Source: Fodinibius sp051746985
GTDB taxonomy: Bacteria > Bacteroidota > Rhodothermia > Balneolales > Balneolaceae
Direction: 5' to 3'
NCBI GenBank assembly: GCA_051746985.1
Contig: JBNJFP010000062.1
Span: 1-5,400 of the forward strand
Length of the DNA stretch: 5,400 nt
Shown here: piece by piece, positions 1 to 5,400 of the stretch
How the letters are laid out: every line of letters starts with the position of its first letter
How positions within the stretch are numbered: position 1 is the stretch's first letter
Program-made: the position numbers and the translations under genes
The notes under the pieces: model-generated
The model's database searches: none
Seen by the model: only the letters and a program-made list of their open reading frames with translations
What the model was told of the DNA's origin: nothing

Positions 1-2036
1 TAATAGGGAGTAAAAACTTTTTTGAGCTCCTGATGTTCCTGCTTTGTTAGATCAAGATCATCATTCATAATAGTCCAGGCTGAGGATTTCGCTTGCTCTA
101 AAATCCATTGATCCTCGACGATATCGGCAACCTGAAATTCAGGCAAACCACTTTGTTTAGTCCCCAAGAAATCTCCCGGTCCGCGCAGTTCCAGATCGGC
201 CTCGGCAATTTCAAAGCCATCGTTGGTTTGCGCCATCTTTTGCAGGCGGAACTTACCTTCTTTGCTTACTTTTTGTCCGTGAATTAAGATGCAGTAGCTT
301 TGACGTTTGCCACGGCCAATGCGTCCCCGCAGCTGATGAAGTTGCGAAAGTCCGAACCGCTCGGCGTGTTCCACAATCATGATACTGGCGTTTGGCACGT
401 CAACGCCCACCTCAATGACCGTCGTGGAAACCAGCAGTTGAATTTCATTGTTGATAAACTGCTGCATCACTGCATCTTTTTCTTCGGGTCTCATTTGCCC
501 GTGCAGTAGTCCTACCTCAAAATCCGAAAATCGCTTTTGCAGCTTTTTGTATCCTGCGGTGGCATCCTTCAGATCTATCTTTTCCGATTCTTCCACCAGT
601 GGATAGACGACATAAGCTTGTCCACCGTCCTCGATTTCCTGCTCAACAAAGGAATAAATGTCATCGTGCTTGCTTTGATGACGGACAGCCGTTTTAACGG
701 GTTTTCGTCCCTCGGGCAATCCCTTAATAATAGAGATATCCAGATCACTGTATAAAGTCATCGCCAGTGATCGGGGAATGGGGGTGGCTGACATTACCAA
801 GACATGGGGATGGGAGCCCTTGGTAAGAATTTCGGCGCGCTGTTTTACACCAAACCGATGTTGCTCATCAATCACAGCCAATCCGAGGTTATTAAAATTA
901 ACTTCATCCTGAATGACGGCATGAGTACCGACAACAATATCACAGTTACCTCCTTCAATGTCAGTAAGAATATCAGTACGCAGACTGGTTTTTTGATTGC
1001 CCACCAGCAATCGAATATTAATGCCAAGCGGATCCAGAAAGTCAGATAGCGTACGATGGTGTTGTTCAGCCAGAATTTCGGTGGGAGCCATAAATGTGGC
1101 TTGAAAGCCATTGTCGAGCGCCATCAATATGGCTCCGATAGCCACAATGGTTTTCCCAGAGCCCACATCGCCCTGAATGAGTCGGTTCATCTGTTTGCCC
1201 GAGCGTACATCTTTTTTGATGTCTGCCAACGCTGATTTTTGTCCTTCAGTAAGTTTGAAAGGTAAATGTTCATTGAAAAAAGGCTGGGTGTACTTATTGA
1301 GATCGGCAAAGACCGCGCCTTCGTTACGTTTAATTATCTCATGCTTCGTTTTGGCAACACTAAGCTCAAACAGAAAAAGCTCCTCGAACTTAAAACGCTT
1401 AAAGGCCTGTTTATATTCTTTTTCTGATTCCGGTAAATGAATCATCCGATAAGCTTTGTGCCGGGCAGGTAGGTGATGATCTTTTCGCACCTGATCTGGC
1501 AAAAACTCGGGGGGCTTCTCATGTTTCAGGATAATCTCTTGCCAATGGTGAATCATTTTGCTGGTAATACGTCTCTTTGAAAATGCTTTATTGCTCGGAT
1601 AGATAGGGACAATCCGTTTGAGTTCATTTACATCCGAGGCATCATTAATTTTATCCCACTCGGGATGAGCCATGGAAATATATCGCCCATATTTTTTAGC
1701 TTTGCCGAAGAAAGCAATAGCATCGCCTTCACTAAATTGCTTTTTAATATAATAGCCACCCTTAAACCATACTCCTTTTAGGGATGCCGTATCATCTTGA
1801 AGTATAACTTCGAGACGCTTTTTCTTCCCGTAACCTTGCTGCTGTATCTTCTTGATGCGCCCGACCACAGTTACCTCTTCGCCCTGTCCCCGGACTTGTC
1901 GAATAGGGAGTACCGTGGTACGATCTAAATAGCGATGAGGAAACCAATTTAGCAGGTCAAGTAAACTATCGATTCCACTCTCAGATAGTGCTTGTAAACG
2001 TTTTTTACTTAAGTTAGGAAGATCAATTAAATTCAA
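1..2036 (-). CDS. recG: ATP-dependent DNA helicase RecG, 3' end cut by window edge
   Basis: RecG is a cytoplasmic superfamily 2 translocase that reverses stalled replication forks and branch-migrates Holliday junctions and D/R-loops. The frame is open from 2036 to the left edge: 678 codons plus two bases, against about 680-695 residues in known RecGs, so only a short C-terminal tail is missing. Seen in order: an N-terminal region with FPHRY near residue 35; an OB-fold wedge domain at about 55-125 ending in AHPEW; Walker A GDVGSGKT at 289-296; the DEQHRFG box at 390-396; SATPIP at 416-421; LLHGQM of the second helicase lobe; TVIEVGVDVPN at 539-549; QLRGRIGRG at 568-576; and the C-terminal RecG signature GPGDFLGTKQSG at 619-630. 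I placed the start at TTG (2036-2034). An in-frame TAA lies at 2057-2055, and the first in-frame ATG (residue 122) would remove the wedge. ATT at 2039 is an alternative. There is no Shine-Dalgarno sequence. No frameshift was found across the gene. It is divergent from rpsL. Confidence 0.97.
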   Translation of the reverse strand, partial: MNLIDLPNLSKKRLQALSESGIDSLLDLLNWFPHRYLDRTTVLPIRQVRGQGEEVTVVGRIKKIQQQGYGKKKRLEVILQDDTASLKGVWFKGGYYIKKQFSEGDAIAFFGKAKKYGRYISMAHPEWDKINDASDVNELKRIVPIYPSNKAFSKRRITSKMIHHWQEIILKHEKPPEFLPDQVRKDHHLPARHKAYRMIHLPESEKEYKQAFKRFKFEELFLFELSVAKTKHEIIKRNEGAVFADLNKYTQPFFNEHLPFKLTEGQKSALADIKKDVRSGKQMNRLIQGDVGSGKTIVAIGAILMALDNGFQATFMAPTEILAEQHHRTLSDFLDPLGINIRLLVGNQKTSLRTDILTDIEGGNCDIVVGTHAVIQDEVNFNNLGLAVIDEQHRFGVKQRAEILTKGSHPHVLVMSATPIPRSLAMTLYSDLDISIIKGLPEGRKPVKTAVRHQSKHDDIYSFVEQEIEDGGQAYVVYPLVEESEKIDLKDATAGYKKLQKRFSDFEVGLLHGQMRPEEKDAVMQQFINNEIQLLVSTTVIEVGVDVPNASIMIVEHAERFGLSQLHQLRGRIGRGKRQSYCILIHGQKVSKEGKFRLQKMAQTNDGFEIAEADLELRGPGDFLGTKQSGLPEFQVADIVEDQWILEQAKSSAWTIMNDDLDLTKQEHQELKKVFTPY

Positions 2037-2100
2037 AATAGTTATACTGATATATTACTTTATACTACACTTTCAAGGTCTTTGAAGACATATTCAGAGA

Positions 2101-2132
2101 CAAATATAAACTTAAGGTTCCATGGAGAGAAA
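2101..2132 (-). promoter_or_regulatory. candidate recG promoter, Bacteroidota-type
   Basis: On the minus strand, TATATTTG (2108-2101) matches the Bacteroidota -7 consensus TAnnTTTG perfectly. TTTC (2132-2129), 20 bases upstream, matches three of four bases of the -33 consensus TTTG, at the usual spacing. Transcription would begin near 2094, giving a leader of roughly 58 bases before the TTG start of recG. The motif match is visible; activity is inferred. Confidence 0.45.
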
Positions 2133-2156
2133 AAAAGAAATTAATTATGATTTATT

Positions 2157-2189
2157 CTTGCATTGCTGGTAGTAAAATCCTTATCATTG
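2157..2189 (+). promoter_or_regulatory. weak candidate str operon promoter
   Basis: CTTG (2157-2160) and TATCATTG (2182-2189) are 21 bases apart. Each matches the Bacteroidota TTTG / TAnnTTTG pattern with one mismatch. This would start transcription near 2196 and leave a leader of about 38 bases before the rpsL GTG. A promoter must lie somewhere in 2037-2233 because recG points away, but this particular choice is weak in so AT-rich a region. TATGAT at 2146-2151 is another -10-like option without a good partner. Confidence 0.22.
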
Positions 2190-2195
2190 GCAACT

Positions 2196-2221
2196 CTTGT
2201 TTGACCCAAAAATCAATTAAG
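2196..2221 (+). promoter_or_regulatory. possible RNA hairpin in rpsL leader
   Basis: The arms CTTGTTTGA (2196-2204) and TCAATTAAG (2213-2221) can pair at eight of nine positions, counting one G-U pair and one U-U mismatch, around the eight-base loop CCCAAAAA. The structure ends 12 bases before the rpsL start codon, so it could affect ribosome access or be a protein-binding site. There is no following U-run, so it is not a typical intrinsic terminator. The stem is AU-rich and may be chance. Confidence 0.25.
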
Positions 2222-2233
2222 CGTTTATAAATC

Positions 2234-2605
2234 GTGCCTACAATACAACAACTTATTCGCAAAGGCAGAAAAAGCAAGCCGAGTAAAACTACGGCGCCTG
2301 CCCTGGAAAACTGTCCGCAAAAACGCGGAGTCTGCGTTCGAGTTTATACTACTACGCCCAAAAAGCCAAATTCGGCTTTGCGTAAAGTTGCTCGTGTGCG
2401 TTTGACTAATGGATATGAAGTAACTGCATATATCCCTGGTGAGGGACACAACCTGCAGGAGCACAGTATTGTGCTTGTTCGTGGGGGTCGTGTCAAGGAT
2501 TTGCCTGGTGTTCGGTATCACATTGTGAGGGGAACACTTGATACTGCTGGTGTAGAAGATCGTAAGCAGGGGCGAAGCCTGTATGGTACTAAAAAGCCAA
2601 ATTAG
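2234..2605 (+). CDS. rpsL: 30S ribosomal protein S12
   Basis: S12 (uS12) sits at the decoding centre of the 30S subunit and helps set codon-anticodon accuracy. The 123-residue product aligns without gaps to most of E. coli S12 (124 residues). The conserved CPQKRGVC is at 27-34, the TTTPKKPNSALRK block at 39-51, GEGHNLQEHS at 69-78, and GGRVKDLPGVRYH from 84. Lys43 and Lys88, the classic streptomycin-resistance positions (K42/K43 and K87/K88 depending on whether Met1 is counted), are wild type, so the target should be streptomycin-sensitive. Asp89, the residue methylthiolated by RimO in E. coli, is present. The start is GTG, giving the expected MPTIQQLIRK N-terminus. An in-frame TAA at 2228-2230 rules out a longer form apart from an unlikely ATC at 2231. 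No Shine-Dalgarno sequence precedes it. It is the first gene of the str operon. Confidence 0.98.
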   Translation: MPTIQQLIRKGRKSKPSKTTAPALENCPQKRGVCVRVYTTTPKKPNSALRKVARVRLTNGYEVTAYIPGEGHNLQEHSIVLVRGGRVKDLPGVRYHIVRGTLDTAGVEDRKQGRSLYGTKKPN

Positions 2606-2644
2606 TTTCGATAATTGTTGAGTAGGAAATAAACCGATAAGAAT

Positions 2645-3112
2645 ATGAGAAGAAAGACAGCAGATAAGCGCGATGTTCAACCAGATCCGGTATTTGGTGA
2701 TAAGCTGGTGACGCGCTTCGTTAACAATCTGATGAGAGATGGCAAGAAGAATGTTGCCCGAAAGATACTCTATCAGGCTTTTGAAATAATTGAAGAGGAA
2801 ACTGGTGAGGAGGGTATGGAGGTTTTTAAGGAGGCCCTCAGTAATGTTACGCCAGTGGTTGAGGTTCGCGCACGACGTGTGGGTGGTTCAACATACCAGG
2901 TGCCTGTTGAGGTTCGGCCTGATCGTGGCACTGCGCTCGGAATGCGTTGGTTGATAACGGCCAGTAAGGGGCGTAACGACAAATCAATGGCTCGACGCTT
3001 GTCGCGAGAGCTATTGGATGCCTCAAATAATGAGGGCGGAGCGGTTCGGAAGAAGGATGAGGTGCACCGTATGGCTGAGGCTAACAAAGCATTTGCACAC
3101 TTTAGATTTTAA
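2645..3112 (+). CDS. rpsG: 30S ribosomal protein S7
   Basis: S7 (uS7) binds the 3' major domain of 16S rRNA, starts assembly of the 30S head and lies near the E-site tRNA. The product is 155 residues, standard for the family. Visible landmarks are the basic N-terminus MRRK, LMRDGKK at 29-35, the hallmark RRVGGSTYQVPVEVRP at 77-92 (the beta-hairpin that reaches toward the E site), KSMARRL in the helical core, and the conserved C-terminus HRMAEANKAFAHFRF at 141-155. The ATG start gives a normal N-terminus. It follows rpsL by 39 bases. A TAGGA at 2623-2627 lies too far upstream (17 bases) to be a normal ribosome binding site. In E. coli, S7 is the autoregulator of this operon; whether that holds here cannot be seen. 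Confidence 0.98.
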   Translation: MRRKTADKRDVQPDPVFGDKLVTRFVNNLMRDGKKNVARKILYQAFEIIEEETGEEGMEVFKEALSNVTPVVEVRARRVGGSTYQVPVEVRPDRGTALGMRWLITASKGRNDKSMARRLSRELLDASNNEGGAVRKKDEVHRMAEANKAFAHFRF

Positions 3113-3135
3113 ACGATTTACGATACTGATTAATA

Positions 3136-5280
3136 ATGGCTGAGACGAAGACAAAGACAGACCCTAAAATTGTAGACCGCATCAAGCGGACCCGTAATAT
3201 TGGTATTGCGGCACACGTAGATGCTGGCAAAACAACAATGACGGAGCGTATCCTTTATTATACGGGCATTACGCACCGCATTGGTGAAACCCACGATGGT
3301 GCATCTCAGATGGACTGGATGGATCAGGAGAAGGAGCGTGGTATTACTATTACTTCTGCTGCTACGCACTGTATCTGGAAAGATCATCGAATTAATATTA
3401 TTGATACGCCAGGTCACGTTGACTTTACTGTTGAGGTAGAGCGTTCGCTTCGTGTTTTGGATGGGATGATTGGAGTTTTCGATTCTGTTGGAGCCGTTCA
3501 ACCTCAGTCCGAGACTGTCTGGCGACAGGCCAATAAGTATGATGTCCCACGCATGGCTTTTGTGAATAAGATGGATCGTGTGGGCGCGGATTTCTTTAAT
3601 GTTGTTGAAGAAATGCGCGACAAGCTAAATGCTAATCCTATTCCAATTCAAATTCCGATCGGGAATGAGGATACGTTCCGAGGCGTTGTTGATCTCATCA
3701 AAATGAAAGGTATTATTTGGGATGAGGAGACTTTGGGAATGGAGTATGACGAAATTGATATTCCGGAAGATCTTCAGGAAAAGGCTGATGAGTATCGGAA
3801 AGTTATGATCGAATCTATTGCTGATCATAATGATACGCTGATGGAGAAGTATTTAATGGATGAAGAAATCAGCGAAGAAGAGATTGAAGATGCACTCCGA
3901 GAGGCTACACTGAGTCGTGATATTACGGTTGTAATGTGTGGTTCTGCTCTTAAGAATAAAGGGGTTCAGACGGTACTTGATAAGGTTATTAAATATTTGC
4001 CGAGCCCTTATGATATTCCTCCAATACAGGGTAAGGATCCTGATGATCATGATAATAAATTAGAGCGTAAACCAAGTGTGCAAGAGCCATTTTCAGCGCT
4101 GGCCTTTAAGATCATGACGGATCCTTATGTCGGTAAATTGACATTCTTCCGCGTGTATTCCGGGGAATTAGAAAAAGGTTCTTATATATATAATGCTACG
4201 ACGGGTGAGAAAGAACGTATCGGTCGTATTCTTGAAATGCATGCCAATGAAAAGAAAGATCTTGAGATTGTACGTGCCGGTGATATTGCTGCGGCCGTTG
4301 GCGTTAAGCAGGTAAGAACGGGAGATTCATTTTGTGATATTGATAACCCCATCCTGCTCGAAGAGATTACTTTTCCCGAGCCAGTTATTAAGTTGGCTGT
4401 TGAGCCCAAGTCAAAAGCTGATGCCGAGAAATTAACTACTGGGCTTATTAAACTTGCTGAAGAGGATCCCACCTTTCAGGTAAATACTGATGAGGATACT
4501 GGTCAGACGGTAATTGCCGGAATGGGTGAGCTTCACTTAGAAATTATTGTTGATCGTCTGAAGCGGGAGTTCAAGGTTGAGGCCAATGTTGGAGCTCCTC
4601 AGGTATCTTACCGAGAAACGATTACTTCAAGTATTACGCATCGCGAAACATACAAAAAGCAATCTGGTGGTCGCGGTAAGTTTGCTGATATGGAGTTTGA
4701 GATAGGTCCGCTTGAAGACTTTAAAGAATTTGACGAAGAGGATAAAAGAGTATCCGTTGATGAAGGATTTAAGTTTGTCAACGAGATTGTTGGTGGTAAT
4801 ATCCCTACAGAATTTATTCCGTCTGTAGAGAAAGGTTTTAAACAGGCAATGAATTCTGGAATACAGGCTGATTATCCAGTCCAAAATATTGGAGTTCGCT
4901 TGTATGATGGTTCTTACCACGATGTGGATTCGGATCAAGTGAGTTTCGAACTTTGTGCAAAGTTGGCGTTTAGAAACTCAACGCGTAAGGCATCACCAAA
5001 AATTTTGGAACCCATTATGGATGTTGAGGTAATTACTCCTGAAGAGTTTATGGGGGATGTAATTGGTGACCTTAACGGACGGAGAGGTATTATTGGAAAA
5101 ATGGATAACAACAAAGAAGGATCTGTTGTTAAAGCAAAAGTACCGCTGTCAGAGATGTTCGGTTACACTACTGATCTTCGATCTTTAACACAGGGACGTG
5201 CAACTTCTACGATGGAATTTGCTGAGTATAAGATTGTCCCTGATAACGTAGAAAAAGAAATTCTGGAAGAACGAGCTTAA
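3136..5280 (+). CDS. fusA: translation elongation factor G (EF-G)
   Basis: EF-G is the GTPase that drives tRNA-mRNA translocation and, with RRF, ribosome recycling. The gene is complete: 714 residues against 704 in E. coli. GTPase motifs: G1 AHVDAGKTT at 26-34, switch I/G2 around EKERGITIT at 65-73, G3 DTPGH at 90-94, G4 NKMD at 144-147 and G5 GSALKNKGVQ from 269. Domain II begins near 316 (QEPFSALAFK). Domain III carries GMGELHLE at 462-469. Domain IV carries SGGRGK at 510-515 and the tip loop YHDVDS with His595, equivalent to E. coli His583 that reaches into the A site. Domain V runs from about 621, with GDLNGRRG at 644-651. An acidic stretch near 531-543 in domain IV adds about ten residues relative to E. 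coli and accounts for the extra length. The ATG lies in an AT-rich leader without Shine-Dalgarno, 23 bases after rpsG. It looks like a canonical operon EF-G rather than a tetracycline-protection paralogue. Confidence 0.98.
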   Translation: MAETKTKTDPKIVDRIKRTRNIGIAAHVDAGKTTMTERILYYTGITHRIGETHDGASQMDWMDQEKERGITITSAATHCIWKDHRINIIDTPGHVDFTVEVERSLRVLDGMIGVFDSVGAVQPQSETVWRQANKYDVPRMAFVNKMDRVGADFFNVVEEMRDKLNANPIPIQIPIGNEDTFRGVVDLIKMKGIIWDEETLGMEYDEIDIPEDLQEKADEYRKVMIESIADHNDTLMEKYLMDEEISEEEIEDALREATLSRDITVVMCGSALKNKGVQTVLDKVIKYLPSPYDIPPIQGKDPDDHDNKLERKPSVQEPFSALAFKIMTDPYVGKLTFFRVYSGELEKGSYIYNATTGEKERIGRILEMHANEKKDLEIVRAGDIAAAVGVKQVRTGDSFCDIDNPILLEEITFPEPVIKLAVEPKSKADAEKLTTGLIKLAEEDPTFQVNTDEDTGQTVIAGMGELHLEIIVDRLKREFKVEANVGAPQVSYRETITSSITHRETYKKQSGGRGKFADMEFEIGPLEDFKEFDEEDKRVSVDEGFKFVNEIVGGNIPTEFIPSVEKGFKQAMNSGIQADYPVQNIGVRLYDGSYHDVDSDQVSFELCAKLAFRNSTRKASPKILEPIMDVEVITPEEFMGDVIGDLNGRRGIIGKMDNNKEGSVVKAKVPLSEMFGYTTDLRSLTQGRATSTMEFAEYKIVPDNVEKEILEERA

Positions 5281-5301
5281 ACATCATTAATCAATAGTAT
5301 T

Positions 5302-5400
<99 letters not shown>

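Noticed and set aside
300..1440. Several short plus-strand frames (300-509, 537-755, 804-1049, 1177-1440) and a minus-strand one at 872-1111.
   Set aside because: They lie within recG in other frames; the recG frame is continuous with every helicase motif in order.
2..1912. An 11-base direct repeat AATAGGGAGTA at 2-12 and 1902-1912.
   Set aside because: Both copies lie inside recG in different codon frames, with no flanking duplication or element between them; coincidence.
2122..2172. A 16-codon ORF (MERKKEINYDLFLHCW) in the intergenic region.
   Set aside because: Very short, overlaps another short ORF, has no ribosome binding site or conservation evidence, and is expected by chance.
2201..2231. 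TTGACC with TATAAA further on, resembling a sigma-70 promoter for rpsL.
   Set aside because: The spacing to TATAAA is 19 bases, and transcription would start inside the rpsL coding sequence, downstream of its only sensible start codon.
2606..2644. A possible S7 autoregulatory site between rpsL and rpsG, including a repeated CGATAA.
   Set aside because: The gap is only 39 bases, no clear stem resembles the 16S rRNA site, and a six-base repeat is not meaningful.
2225..2680. A 151-codon open frame on the minus strand across rpsL and its flanks.
   Set aside because: It lies antisense to the whole of rpsL, whose protein is unmistakable, and shows no recognisable domain. It is a by-product of rpsL codon composition.
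3130..3501. A 123-codon antisense frame over the start of fusA, and similar ones at 2773-3087, 4182-4472 and 4627-4938.
   Set aside because: All are antisense to confidently identified rpsG or fusA, with no family resemblance; the sense-strand proteins are full length.

Overview
The window is a conserved housekeeping locus. It holds the divergent pair recG (minus strand) and the streptomycin (str) operon rpsL-rpsG-fusA-tuf (plus strand). I see no mobile element, CRISPR array, rRNA or tRNA gene, or phage gene, and no candidate for an undescribed system.

Layout: positions 1-2036 are a nearly complete recG, read leftwards; its last codons lie beyond the left edge. Positions 2037-2233 form a 197-base AT-rich divergent intergenic region that must carry both promoters. 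It also holds a possible hairpin and a short upstream ORF next to rpsL. From 2234 the str operon runs rightwards with short gaps: rpsL (S12), 39 bases, rpsG (S7), 23 bases, fusA (EF-G), 21 bases, then the first 33 codons of tuf (EF-Tu), cut by the right edge. The largest gap is under 200 bases, so no long stretch lacks a gene.

Organism: the protein sequences are clearly bacterial. None of the five starts has a convincing Shine-Dalgarno sequence; they sit in AT-rich leaders, and one recG promoter candidate matches the Bacteroidota form (TTTG, then TAnnTTTG). Having tuf directly after fusA fits the Chlorobi/Rhodothermota/Balneolota side of that superphylum better than classical Bacteroides, where I recall fusA being followed by rpsJ. 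The EF-G is rich in acidic residues, which could fit a salt-adapted Balneolota-like organism. This placement is inference from style, not from a search.

Function: S12 and S7 are small-subunit proteins of the decoding centre and of the 30S head. EF-G drives translocation and ribosome recycling, and EF-Tu delivers aminoacyl-tRNA, so the operon co-produces parts of the elongation machinery. RecG is a separate genome-maintenance helicase that remodels stalled forks and Holliday junctions; its position looks like chance adjacency sharing an intergenic region.
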